A stretch of DNA of 64,000 nucleotides. Origin: Hsuehochloa calcarea. Taxonomy: Eukaryota; Streptophyta; Magnoliopsida; Poales; Poaceae. A program made the translations under genes and the position numbers. Below are positions 22,696 to 36,032 of this stretch, in pieces (position 1 is the first letter of the stretch; each line of letters begins with the position of its first letter). The notes under the pieces were generated by a model. The model did no database searches, was not told where the DNA came from, and worked only from the letters and a program-made list of their open reading frames with translations. Location of the stretch: assembly GCA_036346395.1 (NCBI GenBank), contig CM070609.1, positions 48,370,777 through 48,434,776 on the forward strand. The letters are read 5' to 3'.

Positions 22696-24047
22696 CTCAT
22701 GCAAGAGGGTCGAGTTGTGGCGTATCCATCGAGGAAATTGAGGCCTCGTGAAGCTAATTATCCCACTCACGACTTGGAGCTTGCAGCAGTAGTCCATGCT
22801 TGAAGATTTGGTGATATTACCTTATCGGTAATCGTTGCGAGATCTACACTGATCATAAGAGCCTCAAATATATCTTCACCCAAGCCGACCTGAACCTAAG
22901 GCAAAGAAGGTTGATTTAGTTAATAAAGTACTATGATATGAGACTTCATTATCACCTAGGGATAGCCAACTTAGTTTCCGATCCATTGAGCAAAAAATCT
23001 CAATGCAATTGTTTGTCGGTAACTCCCACTTCGGCAGGCTTGTGTGCGGTAATGCAATATCTGCACCTGGATATAATTGCAGAAGGGTCTCTAGCTACCC
23101 TAAATGTAAAATCCACATTAGAGGACCAGATTAGAGAAACTCAAAAGACTGATTTGGAAGTGGCCCAAATCCGGGAAGAAATGAAGCAAGGCAAGGCCAA
23201 ATATTTTACCGAAGATGCGCAAGGCACCTGATGTTTCAGGAACCGTTTGGTGGTTCCTTTTGATTGCGAATTGATGGATTTGATCCTGAAAGAAATCTCA
23301 CAACTCTCAATTCTCCATCCACCCCAGGAGTACCAAGATGTACCATGATCTGTAGAAGCGGCTATGGTGGAGCCAAATGAAGCAACTGATCACGCGATAT
23401 GTTGCCGAGTGCGATATATGCCAAAGAGTCAAGGCTGAGCATTTGAATATAGTAGGTACTCTCTAACCTTTGCCCATTCCGAAGTGGAAGTAGGAGAAAG
23501 TTGGGATGGACTTCATCACTAGCGTTCCAAGGACTCAAACCGGGTCTGATTCCATACGGGTGATTATCGATCGCTTGACAAAGGTCTCTCATTTCATTGC
23601 TGTCAAGACCACCTACACAGGGGTCAAGGCAGCAGAGCTTTACCTCTCAAGGATCGTCTATCTCCACGGTGTGCCAAAGGTGATCGTTTTAGATTGAGGC
23701 TCTCAGTTCACTTCCCACTTCTAGAAGTGCTTACATCAAGCAATCGGGACCAACCTATCTTTTAGCTCTGCTTACCACCCGCAAACGGATGGACAAACCG
23801 AGAGGGTGAACCAAATTTTGAAAGACCTTCTCCGAACATGTGTGGTATCCTACAGCAAGAATTGGGAGAAGTGCTTGCCATTTGCAGAGTTCTCCGACAA
23901 CAATAGCTTCCAATCAAGCATACAAATGTCGCCATACGAGGCGTTGTATAGGAGAGCTTGCAGGACACCCTTGAAGTGGTCCGAATCCAGGGAGAGACCA
24001 TTCTATGGTCCATCCTTGGTGGAAGACGCCAAAGAGCAAGTTTTTGT
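22696..24047 (+). pseudogene. Element H pol, piece 3: RNase H and integrase core
   Basis: RNase H continues with GRVVAYPSRKLRPREANYPTHDLELAAVVHA, then TDHKSLKYIFTQADLNLRQRR. An integrase zinc-binding end is visible as CDICQRVKAEH (about 23410-23445). The integrase core follows with MDFITSVPRTQTGSDS, IIDRLTKVSHF, SRIVYLHGVPKVIVLD and SAYHPQTDGQTERVNQ, which carries the D, D and E positions. At least seven stops and some frameshifts break it, including TGA at 23695-23697 after VLD. It is cut at 24047 by solo LTR S3 after AKEQV. Most stops can be explained by C-to-T or G-to-A changes, as expected for an old methylated copy. Confidence 0.92.
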
Positions 24048-24484
24048 TGTAGCAACCCAAAATTCAAGATTCAGTTGAAATTAAAAATTTAAATTATTTT
24101 GTGGAATTTTAAAGGCTTTTCCCTAATTATTTTAAAGCAAAAATAATTTGTTTGCAAAATCTATTATCAAGAATAAGTTGGAAATATGCCTCAGAGAATT
24201 GATGTGAATTTTCTCATAATTTTTAGAATTTAATTGCTCTTTTCTAAAGCCTTTTTGAATTTTTGGAATTATTTAAATTGGAAAAACAATTAAAAATCAC
24301 CCGCACAGTACCTGGGTCAAATTATCCCGGCCCATCACTATTCCTCGTGGCCGCTCGGCCCGTTCCGCCGCACGCGATCGGTGCAGGCTGTCCGATCTAA
24401 ATCGGACGGCCGACTCGTCTACCACCCGCTTCTCCAATGCACAATCGCCATGGACCGTCTGATCTAAATTGAAAGGCCCGATCT

Positions 24485-24600
24485 TAATGGTGCATCCGAT
24501 CAGTCGATTAGTATGACGCGTCCGATCAGTCGATCAGTATGGCGCGTCCGATCAGTTGATCAGTATGGCGCGTCCGATTAGCCGATCAGTATGGGCCATC
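24485..24600 (+). repeat. Short tandem-like repeats in S3
   Basis: The words GCGTCCGATCAG and CGATCAGTATGG recur about every 25-30 bases, four times. They lie upstream of the TATA box, where LTR enhancer repeats are often found; any enhancer role is inference. Confidence 0.6.
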
Positions 24601-24921
24601 TCTTTTAAATCAAACGGCCAAGCACCATCCGCTACGTTCTTTTCTTGCTGTCCCTGACAGGTGGGGCCCACACTACAGTGTCGTCGTCTCCCTTCCTCCC
24701 CGCGACCGCGCGCTTCGCCGCCATTAGAGCTCGAGCCGAAGCTTTCAATTCTGCATTTCACTCCTGGTATCTTCGTGATTTAGTGCGCATTCAAATCATC
24801 AGTTGCCACCGCAATCATTCCCAGTCGTTTCATCTCTTAAACGTGCGCATTCACGTCGGGCATTCGTCGTCGCCGCTGTGAGCTCCGCGCATGATCTCCG
24901 CGTCCCAGCCTCCCCTCGCCC

Positions 24922-24927
24922 TATAAA
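24922..24927 (+). promoter_or_regulatory. TATA box of solo LTR S3
   Basis: TATAAA after a GC-rich stretch, at the same place as the TATA box in S2. Confidence 0.6.
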
Positions 24928-24988
24928 GGGTAACCCTGGGTGCGCATTCGTCTCCTCCACCTAGTGCTCCAACTCTCCTCGCTCCAGT

Positions 24989-27232
24989 TGTAACACCCTG
25001 ACTATAAGGAAGTCAAGATGTCACCTACAATCACTTATCCTTAGGAAATTCACCACATTCAGTATTTCTAGAATTGACATACCACAAGGATAAATGTGAA
25101 CAGGAAATCATCAACAGTTTAATCAACAGATTGGAAGTAAACATTTCAGGGAGATATGGCAAATACGGCCACGTTGGCTTATTACAAATCAACACAAGTT
25201 ATAAATAGAAGACAAAAGTAAGTTCTCAAAATGTTTGGATTATGGTAGTGAGTGCATCGTGTTGAACTACCCTCCACGAAATCGTTCTTCCTTGTCATTT
25301 ACCTAAATAAAACAACAAAGCAAGAATGAGCCAAAGACTCAGCAAGTACTTGTATGTGACAATCAAACATACAATGAACAATATATCACAATCATACCTT
25401 GAACATTAATTGGAAACAACTTTATGAATGGATGAAATGGAATGATGCATTGAAGGAATTGGACATATTGCAGCATATACCGGTATAGCGAGTGAATCAC
25501 CCGTCGGTGTTCACTTAAAGTAATCGTATGAAGAACGTTTCAAACGACCGTCCAACGTGGCCCACATTGGAATGGTGGACTCACGTAACATGGCCCACAT
25601 TGGAATGGTGGACTCATGTAACATGGCCCACATTGGAATGGTGGACTCATGTACCCATTCTGGAATTGATGGGATTTTCAAGTGCCCATACTGGAATTGA
25701 TGGGTCTTACAAATGTAATTTATGCATGTCATGATGTGATCCCATGGCAATATTGAATAGTACTCATAATTGAAAAGAAACACATGGCATTCATCTACAA
25801 GTACGAATAAATATAATCATTCATTCACACATCACATATTGCATCAATCATAGTATACAAGGTACTTGCAGTATATCAACATCATGAACAAAGCACAAAA
25901 CATTCATGTAAACAACATATCATTATGCATTCCTTTGAATTCAACACCAGTCAACATACGGTACTTGCCTTTCGCGTTGTGACTCGTTAGCAGGCAACGG
26001 AGGTGTTCCCACACGTGATGTCTCACCGCCTACACAAGCATGTTCCTAAAATAAGAACAACGATATAACACGGCTACCGATGTTCTACAATAACCCCTGA
26101 CTATTCAATATACCGCATAGACCCAAATTGAAAATAAACTATTCTGCCAGATTTCAGCCCTTATGAGCAGCGGTACGAGAAAAAGCATATTTAATTATCT
26201 GGAACACGAAACGACACGTAACAGGCTACGAAACTCTAGTTGATGGTAAACTCTAATTCGGCCAAAACAGAGGTCTAACCATCCAATGAAAAACTATAAC
26301 TGCAGTCTGTCCAGAATTCAGAACAGCCCTAAAGAAAAGGCTATAACTTTTAAACCACTGATCCAAATAAAGTGATCTGTATCAGCCTGGAAACATGGTG
26401 AAATTATCTTCATAAACCTAGTTGGGTGGCCGATCTGATTCTGACTCTAACTAGATCAAAACCTAGGTGCAACCGACTATACCCAGAATTTCTGACAGAC
26501 AGAGCAGTACGTGGTAAAACAGTCATAACTTTTAATATACTTGGTGAAAATTCGTGATCCAGGTGCCAAAAGAAAGCTAATGAAACCAGGAACAATTCTC
26601 CAGAAGACACAGATATCCAATTCGGCCTCTAAGATACCCAAAACTGAGGTACAACGTACTGGACAGAATCAATCTACTAACAGAATTAAAACGAAACTAC
26701 AAATCCAATCGGATTCTCAACTCTAATGGAATCAAACAACGAATCGGAGGTCTAATTACCCTTGTAGACCAGTAGGATGACGAAGATCCGCTGCACACGG
26801 GTCTTCCTCCCTTCCCCTCTCTTTCCTCTCTTAGGGCGGCCACCGGAGACGCATTTAACCAGGCCGACGGCGGCGGGAACGGAGATGTTGGAGGGGCCCT
26901 TGAGGAGGAGCGACGGGGATCACCGGAGATGGCACCACCACAGCGAGGAGGCGCCAAGGAGCAGCAAGGAGCAGGGAGAGGGCAGGGGAGGTGGCGGCCA
27001 CAAGGGGGAGGGAGAGGGGAAGTGGGGGAGGCGGCTAGGGTTGGGGGTGCCTCCCCCCTCCCCTTGGCCGGCCCCCCTTGGGCTGGTCTCTCCCTCTTGG
27101 GCCTCTGGTGGCAGCCCACGCCAAAGTTGGCGAAGAAAAGCGAAACCCCCGCCGAACTGGAAATTCGGTGTTTGCATTTGTCTTTACCCCTCCGACCGTT
27201 CTATTTACCGAATTCTATTCCGGAGTATTACA
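24989..27232 (-). repeat. 3' LTR of E3b (left on the map)
   Basis: This 2244-bp LTR holds TATACCGGTATA near 25476, a bulged hairpin (about 25490-25515) and three tandem 33-base units (25561-25659). Relative to the other LTR it has lost 26 bases near 26218, between copies of ACG. GC-rich frames near 26700-27250 are not genes. Confidence 0.9.
25561..25659 (+). repeat. Three tandem 33-bp units in E3b LTR
   Basis: Units starting CCCACATTGGAATGGTGGAC begin at 25561, 25594 and 25627. The other LTR has the same three units from 32246, while related LTRs (for example near 20790 and 59320) have one. The triplication therefore predates the insertion. Confidence 0.9.
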
Positions 27233-27334
27233 TTCTACCCCCCTTAACAGGATTCGACCTCGAATCTAAACACAGATCTTATTCGAAAGTAAACTGCGAC
27301 TGGAATTTATTAACGAAAAACACGTACCATAAAC

Positions 27335-27400
27335 GAACATGTCTGGATACTTATCACGCACGAGGGTCTCTAGCTCTCAAGCGGCCTCTATTTCGGACTA
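27335..27400 (-). pseudogene. Integrase C-terminal remnant in E3b
   Basis: The minus strand reads ELETLVRDKYPDMF, matching the ELESRMREQYPELF end of the E4 polyprotein and REDRMRTEYPDLF of H. An in-frame TGA lies just upstream at the place of the conserved Trp. Only this small piece is clear. Confidence 0.7.
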
Positions 27401-30400
27401 GAGAAAACCACCACCCAAAGACCCAAAACGACGCCTGACCTAACTCTCAACCTGAACTTTCTAGGTACCCTCATCAGAAGAGGATCGAAGGTAAGACCAT
27501 ACTCAATGGTCAACGTCTTAAACTATAACTCGAATCTTGAGTGGTTCAGCTGCCCACTCAGCACCAGAACACACCCGACGTTGCGTACTTCGCGTGTGTA
27601 CCCGAGACGGTCAAAACGAAATACCAAATTTCTAATTTCTGCAACTTTCGAAAACGAAGAGAATCCAATTGAAAATAGAGAGTCCTCATCGCGTCCGCTC
27701 AATGCTAACTCTCCACCAAAAGATTAAATTCCAAATTTGACAGTTCATTTCAAAACAAATTCATTTTCTAAATAGGCAGTTTACAAATGAACACCAATAC
27801 AACCAAAGGAGAAATTACTGGCACGCCCAAACCAAACACTTGCAGTTTGTCTGAATTGGAAAGAATCTACATGCCAACATAACCTCAACTCAAATTGCAG
27901 AAAACACCGGTCAACAACACTAAACTCAAACGAGAATCAAGAAAACACCTCATTATCCGATGAACATTCCTTTCCACAGTTTCTTTCTTCTAGGAATAAA
28001 ATTTCTCTCGAATCCTTGAAATTCGAATTCACTGACTACCACATGAGCTAAAACCTCTTAGTTAAACATCCTCAAATTATACTCAAATTGAAATACATCA
28101 TCCACACCTCTGTGGGGTGGCTCCATTGAATCCTCCGAATACTCTATGCATCTCATTCTACTTAATCAACCATAATTTGATTGAAGGCACCCAAAGTGCC
28201 ACAAAAATAGATCCCACTGTAACATCCTGGCTATTCGAAAGCCAAAATATCACGCAATTACATTACCTCTAATTTTTTTTCAAGAACAACTCAGAATCCT
28301 CAGTACACACGCTCATGTACTACATCAAAAAGGTTCTATCAATGATCATTTTACTGCTCAGGAAACTCCTTTATTCCACTTTCTCTACACACACTCATTG
28401 AGTGACCAAAGGTCTAACATAACAATGCAAACCCAAATTTAACCTCCAAGATCTCTACCACCAATTTCAATTATAACATATAGGGAAATCAACGGATTGA
28501 CTCTCCAACATTTTCCCCAATTCTAACATACTCACTCATTTGCATACTTAGAAATTTCTCACCTAATCTCGCATCATTATCCAATTGCGTTGCTCTATAG
28601 AAGTAATCAAGGTTTCCATACTTTCGATAATCACCGACCATTCAATCATGAACTGAAGTTCTGAAATTTCACTATATCATAGGTTCTACTCAGTCGTAAC
28701 ACTTTTCAAACTTACTTCGAAACCAAACATTCCATGTGAATTAATTTTTCCCCAAGAGATACAGATCAAAATCATTCTACATTCTACTACTCCTCCAATA
28801 ACTTGGTAGCAAAATATCACCGCTACGATTACTCATCTACCACCAAACAGTTGCCAAACTTACCCTTTGCAAACACTTTGCAACCCAAAACTGTGATCCT
28901 TTCTCAAAAGGAAGAGGCGAACAAAGATAAGTTTATTCACACAGAAAGACGTTGCTCATCACAGCGAGCAGGAAACTAAAAGAAATATTATGATAAAGGT
29001 GATCTTGAAAAACGAAAGCTGAGTTCATAGTTGGAGGCACACATCCCTCAAAAGAGAATAGCAAATAACAGCCGACACGAAAGAAAGATATTACGTTTGA
29101 AATTCGCCATCTCTTGAGCGGAATGAGCAACAAATTTAGGGACGCTTCAAATAACCACAAGATTTAATTAAGAATCGATAAGATCCTTCAACAGGCCAAC
29201 TTGCTCGAAACAGTTCATCTACTTGGGAAACACGAGATCCAAATGTTCTCAGCCACCAAACTCGAAACATTTCCCTTTACAGGATTTCACGGAAAGCAAA
29301 CGGATTAACTTCATCTCGAAGAGATCAACGAAAATATTCTTTTATTGCAACCTCACTTTGCGAACTCAAACCAAGGAGCCTTTCGGACTAAATCACACAA
29401 AATCTTTAAGAAACAATAGGTTAATCCAATTCCTCAAGTTACCCAAAATAATTTCAGTTACCAGTTGATTCACGAGCTCCAAGGTACCGTGAAAGCTAAA
29501 CTTGAAATATTCTTATTTGAACGATGTCACCAAAGGCGATCAATTTACTACGGGTATTAACATCAAGCCCATAACAATACTTAGAAAACATTTCGGAAGA
29601 CTCACGTGGAATGAATGGGTTGATTCCTTCTCGAAAGAAGAGGCAAATAGAAACGATTTTCACCAACTGAAAAATCATTTACCACTCGCAAGGAACACAG
29701 AACTCAGGGGAAAACCAATTAGGCAACGAACTCAGAAAACATATGGGAAGTCCACAGTTGAAAACATATGCCTCACAAAAATAGAATATCCGACCTTAAC
29801 CGTTAGGAACAAACGGGTATTCAAGATCAAAACACCCGCATCATGAAAGAACTATTATAATTTTTCAACATATCGCTTTACTCGACAAACTATGTTTACC
29901 ACAAAGAACTGGAATTCCCCAAAAGAGCATGAACACAAAACTGGAAATTTGATCATTTTAGAATTATTACGAAAGGCGGACAACTTTCTTTCTTTATAAA
30001 GGAATCAACATTGCCATCACATTACTGATTATGTCAATAAACCTTCTAAAGGAACATGGCAAATCGTGTTATAGAAATTTTTCAGCATCAAATGGAATTG
30101 TAATAACAACTTATTCTGGAAAGGAAACTTAGTACGAAAACCACAAAGCGGAAACAAACCTCTCACACAACTCCACCATAACATTAGAAAAGGGTTTCGA
30201 CATTTTTTTTTCTTTTCACGAGAGGTTCTAAACTCCAACATTCCAACTACTCCAAAAGAAACGAGTAGAGTCAAGACTTTCTTCGACAAACTTTGTAAAA
30301 GCAAATTCCCGTTCCCCAAAATACCAAACGGTTAACCAGGTCCCCTTAATCAACAAGTGAGATAGGACCCTTACAAAAAGAATGATCTTGTCAATAATAT

Positions 30401-31659
30401 CGTGTACAAGTAGCCAAGAGAGCTCAGCAATCAGAAAGACAAGAATTATTTTTGAAAAACATCTAGGGACCAATAGGAACCCGTAGCCAACCAATTTGTT
30501 TGATTACCATCTCCGACTTAATCACCACAAGGCACCACAAAAAGGGTTTTAACACTAATCCTCAGAAAAGAGATGCGTTAAACTTCAAGACGCGAAATGA
30601 TCCAAAAGAAATACATGGAGCCAATGCTTCCTCGTGTTAACGAACTTGCAACAGAAAACTCTCATTATACAAACTATCAAACGAGTAAATGAGTCACTAT
30701 TTTCCAATGAGAAGGAAGGAACAAACATGTAAATATCAATATTGCCAACTGTCGAAGATCATTTAAAATAAAAGAAATTCAACAACTGAAAAACAATAAT
30801 ATTTTCAGAGAACCATTAAAGACCTATTGGATCTCATCAACTACCACGAATCATGAACCTAAGAGAAATTCATCAACTACCACCGGACAAGAATTTGTAA
30901 AAATCAGAAATCAAGGAAGAGAACCACTGTCTAAAGCATCCCAAAAGAAATATGCAAGATCATTGTGCACTTGATAAAGAACTTGCAAAAGAAATCTGCC
31001 AATGCCCGAAACCCCAAGCGAACACACGGGTTGAATTTTCCAACAGGGGTAAAACAGAACTTCCGTGAAAAGGTAAATCTTGCAATTTAACTACGCTCAC
31101 GTAGAGCAGAAATATCACAATAGTAGAAAGAACAATAATTGTTTCAAAGAACGATCAGAAATCTACTAGAGATTGCCCACTTCATTATAACCCTCCATTC
31201 AAAAGAAATTCACGAACTATCAGAAACTACAACCAGAAAACCAGATACAAACTTGAGAAGGACAACAACTTCATCAATGAGCTCAGGCTTAACTCAGAAC
31301 TATGGAACAGGGGTAAGAACTTCTCTACTATTACAACACGAACAGTGGTGTAGCTCGCAAAACCGTGACGACAACCACGAACTCAGCTGCTCGACGTCCG
31401 CTACCGATACGCATAACTAATGCAATCAATTATGAATATATAGGATCATCTCATGGCAATCATAGAATAATTCATAGATATGTAGGATATCACATCACGT
31501 CATAGATTAATAATAAGAAAGATAGTACAGAAGCAATTCTATACCATACAACATAATGAACAACATCACTAGAAATGCGGAAACAATGGATTTCCCAAAC
31601 CCCACCTACTGTGCACAGTGTGTCATTTTAATAACTTAATTACCACGGACCTAAAGCCC

Positions 31660-31671
31660 GCTCTGATACCA
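31660..31671 (-). other. Primer binding site of E3b
   Basis: The plus strand GCTCTGATACCA is the reverse of TGGTATCAGAGC, two bases inside the right-hand LTR. It fixes the minus orientation of the element. Confidence 0.9.
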
Positions 31672-31673
31672 AC

Positions 31674-33938
31674 TGTAACACCCTGACTATAAGGAAGTCA
31701 AGATGTCACCTACAATCACTTATCCTTAGGAAATTCACCACATTCAGTATTTCTAGAATTGACATACCACAAGGATAAATGTGAACAGGAAATCATCAAC
31801 AGTTTAATCAACGGATTGGAAGTAAACATTTCAGGGAGATATGGCAAATACGGCCACGTTGGCTTATTACAAATCAACACAAGTTATAAATAGAAGACAA
31901 AAGTAAGTTCTCGAAATGTTTGGATTATGGTAGTGAGTGCATCGTGTTGAACTACCCTCCACGAAATCGTTCTTCCTTGTCATTTACCTAAATAAAACAA
32001 CAAAGCAAGAATGAGCCAAAGACTCAGCAAGTACTTGTATGTGACAATCAAACATACAATGAACAATATATCACAATCATACCTTGAACATTAATTGGAA
32101 ACAACTTTATGAATGGATGAAATGGAATGATGCATTGAAGGAATTGGACATATTGCAGCATATACCGGTATAGCGAGTGAATCACCCGTCGGTGTTCACT
32201 TAAAGTAATCGTATGAAGAACGTTTCATACGACCGTCCAACGTGGCCCACATTGGAATGGTGGACTCACGTAACATGGCCCACATTGGAATGGTGGACTC
32301 ATGTAACATGGCCCACATTGGAATGGTGGACTCATGTACCCATTCTGGAATTGATGGGATTTTCAAGTGCCCATACTGGAATTGATGGGTCTTACAAATG
32401 TAATTTATGCATGTCATGATGTGATCCCATGGTAATATTGAATAGTACTCATAATTGAAAAGAAACACATGGCATTCATCTACAAGTACGAATAAATATA
32501 ATCATTCATTCACACATCACATATTGCATCAATCATAGTATACAAGGTACTTGCAGTATATCAACATCATGAACAAAGCACAAAACATTCATGTAAACAA
32601 CATATCATTATGCATTCCTTTGAATTCAACACCAGTCAACATACGGTACTTGCCTTTCGCGTTGTGACTCGTTAGCAGGCAACGGAGGTGTTCCCACACG
32701 TGATGTCTCACCGCCTACACAAGCATGTTCCCAAAATAAGAACAACGATATAACACGGCTACCGATGTTCTACAATAACCCCTGACTATTCAATATACCG
32801 CATAGACCCAAATTGAAAATAAACTATTCTGCCAGATTTCAGCCCTTATGAGCAGCGGTACGAGAAAAAGCATATTTAATTATCTGGAACTCGAAACGAC
32901 ACGAAACCAGTGCCCAGCTTTTCTTAACGTAACAGGCTACGAAACTCTAGTTGATGGTAAACTCTAATTCGGCCAAAACAGAGGTCTAACCATCCAATGA
33001 AAAACTATAACTGCAGTCTGTCCAGAATTCAGAACAGCCCTAAAGAAAAGGCTATAACTTTTAAACCACTGATCAAAATAAAGTGATCTTTATCAGCCTG
33101 GAAACATGGTGAAATTATCTTCATAAACCTAGTTGGGTGGCCGATCTGATTCTGAATCTAACTAGATCAAAACCTAGGTGCAACCGACTATACCCAGAAT
33201 TTCTGACAGACAGAGCAGTACGTGGTAAAACAGTCATAACTTTTAATCTACTAGGTGAAAATTCGTGATCCAGGTGCCAAAAGAAAGCTAATGAAACCAG
33301 GAACAATTCTCCAGAAGACACAGATATCCAATTCGGCCTCTAAGATACCCAAAGATGAGGTACAACGTACTGGACAGAATCAATCTACTAACAGAATTAA
33401 AACGAAACTACAAATCCAATCGGATTCTCAACTCTAATGGAATCAAACAACGAATCGGAGGTCTAATTACCCTTGTAGACCAGTAGGACGACGAAGATCC
33501 GCTGCACACGGGTCTTCCTCCCTTCCCCTCTCTTTCCTCTCTTAGGGCCGGCCACCGGGAGACGACGAACGGGCGTCGACGGCGGCGGGGAACGGAGATG
33601 TTGGAGGGGCCCTTGAGGAGGAGCGACGGGGATCACCGGAGATGGCACCACCACAGCGAGGAGGCACCAAGGAGCAGCAAGGAGCAGGGAGAGGGCAGGG
33701 GAGGTGGCGGCCACAAGGGGGAGGGAGAGGGGAAGTGGGGGAGGCGGCTAGGGTTGGGGGTGCCTCCCCCCTCCCCTTGGCCGGCCCCCCTTGGGCTGGT
33801 CTCTCCCTCTTGGGCCTCCTGGGTGGCGACCCACGCCCAGTTGGCTAAACCCCGCTGGCCCGGAAATTCAGTGTTTGCATTTGTCTTTTACCCCTCCAGC
33901 TTCGTTCTATTTACCGAATTCTATTCCGGAGTATTACA
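31674..33938 (-). repeat. 5' LTR of E3b (right on the map)
   Basis: This 2265-bp LTR matches the left one apart from scattered changes, a 26-base segment missing from the left copy, and more changes in the GC-rich end near 33800-33870. The 33-bp triplication lies at 32246-32344 and TATACCGGTATA near 32161. Confidence 0.9.
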
Positions 33939-34790
33939 CCAGTCTCTCTCTAGCACTCGCAATTCGAGTTTCTTTGGTGATCCCCGAAGCTCGATTCTTC
34001 GCCTATTCCGTCGCCAACCACCCCGCTCCGACCGCCCCGACCGTATCATCAGCATCGTAGCTTCACTGCGATCCTTGTGCGCACCTTCGTTTCTCCAGGA
34101 GACCACCGAAACACCTTCGTCGTCGACAACCGAACGCTCTGCCGCTCCCTCCTCACCACCGATCGCCTCCGTCCTCCTCCGATCACTCGGGTGAGCTCAT
34201 TAGACTCTCCGTCACTCCCTCTCTCGGGGGCGCACCTCACCGCCGTTCATCGGGCTGCCATTCGCCGATACCGTTGGGACCCATCGCGAAGACGTGTAAG
34301 CACCACCTCAGCATGTGTGCCGACGTGGTTGCCCGCATGGACGCCATCGTGGCAACTTGCGCCAGCACCCTCACCCCTTCGTACTATTCTGTGAGCCGAG
34401 TCCACCGTGGACTTTGACCATTTCGTGTACCCAGTCTTTGACTATGGGGCCCACATGTCAGTGACTCATTCGAATTTCCAATAGAAAAATAATTCATCTA
34501 AAATTCAGAATTGTCGTACGCTGACGTCAGCCTGAGCAATAATTCGATTTTTTTTCTTTTAGAAAGTTAATAAAATCTGATTTTAGTATTTTCTTTAGTT
34601 TTAAACTTCCAAGAGCTTGTATTTCTTCACACGAACTCCGATTTAGGTGAATCAAATTTCTAAATTTGTATAAATTAAATATCTAGCTAACTAAACTAAA
34701 ATAATTTTATTTGGAGTTAATTTGAATATTCATTTGAATTTATTTGTATATCATTTGAATTTATTTGAATTTGGCTTATTTTCGCGTATA

Positions 34791-34871
34791 GATTTTGACG
34801 ACTCTGGAGAGCACGATCCATATGAAGAGTTAGAATACCAAGACTTTGAGCAAGACAAGTTATACCATTGA
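34791..34871 (+). other. Short acidic coding-like cassette in S3 LTR
   Basis: After a CGCGTATAG acceptor-like sequence, 26 codons run to TGA and start DFDDSGEHDPYEELEYQD. A diverged LTR at 58129-58218 has the same kind of frame, EFEDAGDLHFDHAQEYQD, also after an AG and ending in TGA. S2 lacks this segment. It may be an exon or small peptide inside the LTR; function unknown. Confidence 0.45.
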
Positions 34872-36032
34872 TCATATTGATCCTAGTATTTTAAAGTTAT
34901 TTAATTATGTTTTTGAATTACTGTTGCATGCATAATTTTATTCAATTATTTTAAATTCCTGTTTTAAATTCTCAGCTAATCTAGTTCCTTTGTATAGCCA
35001 ATATTCTATGTTGAATCATCATTTCCTTGTCACCTTAATCAAATAAAATTTGAAAACAAAGGCATGCTTAGACATTGCTTAGATCACAAATATTTAATTT
35101 TGCGGAATTTATGCAAATAACAATTTTTTATTAAAAGCCTATGACATTGTTTTGTCATGGTGGATTTTTGCAAATGTCTATGAAAAATAAAAATGAAAAA
35201 TGAGTTTGGACTTGGGTGGAATGGACAGCTGGTGGGTGTAGGTTTTTGCACGGGCTCGATCCGGGTAGGATTGATGCCCACGGGTTAATTTTGGAAGTCG
35301 CCCAAGTCAATTAAGGACCGGCCTTTGAGCCGCATCTTGCAAAGCTTCACCGTACTACCACTTATTTTGTATGGGCAGAACTATGCTTATTAACTTGTCA
35401 TAGCTCACTATTATATGTGCCATTCTTGTTGTGGGTGTTGGTTAAATATTATTCCCACTTGGCGCAAGAGGGTACTTCCGGCAAGTGGTTAGCCCAATAG
35501 AAGTGAAACCTTAGCAGGTGTATTAGTAGTGAGGTAAAACATTGGAAACACCTTGTGATAATTGCCTAGTCACACGCATAAGGAAGCGTGCATTGGCCGA
35601 CATAACGGATAAATTATCTCGTGTGGGAAAAGTTGTACCCCCTCTGTAGAGTGTAAAACTATTCGAATAGCCGTGTCCACGGTCATGGACATGCTGAGCA
35701 AAGCCACTCTAAGTTAGACTTTGTTTTTGGCTTTAAAAATGATTTTACTAAATAATTTTAGGATGGTAAATCCTTGTGGTAAAATTGGGCGGTTAGCCAT
35801 GTGATAGGAGGATATCCATCACCATGTTTCATATGGAGGTTATCCACTATAAAACTGTTAATTTAAAACATGATTCTAACTACGGATTTAAAATATGCCT
35901 TGAAAATGCTCTTTATCGCAAATAAACCCTATCAGCCTCATTTGTTTACTTATGCATACATCATGTTTCTCTATTGGGTGTAACTTGTGAGCACAAAAAT
36001 TGTGCTCACTCTTGCTGAATAATATTTATTCA

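Larger units (their letters stand above)
24048..24988 (+). mobile_element. Solo LTR S3, left part
   Basis: The LTR starts TGTAGCAACCCAAAATTC directly after TTTGT in H pol and matches the S2 start. A run of related words (GCGTCCGATCAGTCGATCAGTATG) repeats about four times at 24485-24600. TATAAA at 24922-24927 is the likely promoter. The LTR is cut at 24988 by E3b and resumes at 33944, giving about 3.3 kb in total. Confidence 0.85.
27233..31673 (-). mobile_element. Interior of E3b, decayed
   Basis: About 4.4 kb of AT-rich sequence without a frame over about 115 codons. On the minus strand the end next to the purine tract encodes ELETLVRDKYPDMF after a stop (27335-27400), the usual last block of a gypsy integrase. 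Near the primer site it keeps the leader word with CTGTGCACAG (31609-31618). At 28219 there is an LTR-end-like sequence, TGTAACATCCTGGCTATTCG, almost the same as the start of S2b, but no matching LTR body follows. The rest is unrecognised. Confidence 0.8.
24989..33938 (-). mobile_element. Complete non-autonomous LTR retrotransposon E3b, reverse, nested in S3
   Basis: This 8950-bp element is flanked by CCAGT (24984-24988 and 33939-33943). It has two LTRs (24989-27232 and 31674-33938) and a 4441-bp interior. On the minus strand the order is LTR, primer site (31660-31671), leader palindrome, decayed interior, purine tract (27233-27248), LTR. The LTRs are very similar by eye, which points to a fairly recent insertion. 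The interior lacks a working gag-pol gene, so it needed help to move. Its ends and leader link it to T and E4. Confidence 0.92.

Noticed and set aside
25561..25659. Regular 33-bp repeats as a CRISPR-like array
   Set aside because: Units are directly adjacent without spacers, in a plant LTR, and occur equally in both LTRs.
26697..27438. Long frames of 140-169 codons on both strands
   Set aside because: They cross the LTR boundary and the purine tract of E3b, so they cannot be real proteins.
33598..34194. Plus-strand frame of 198 codons
   Set aside because: It runs across the E3b-S3 junction and target duplication; open by GC bias only.
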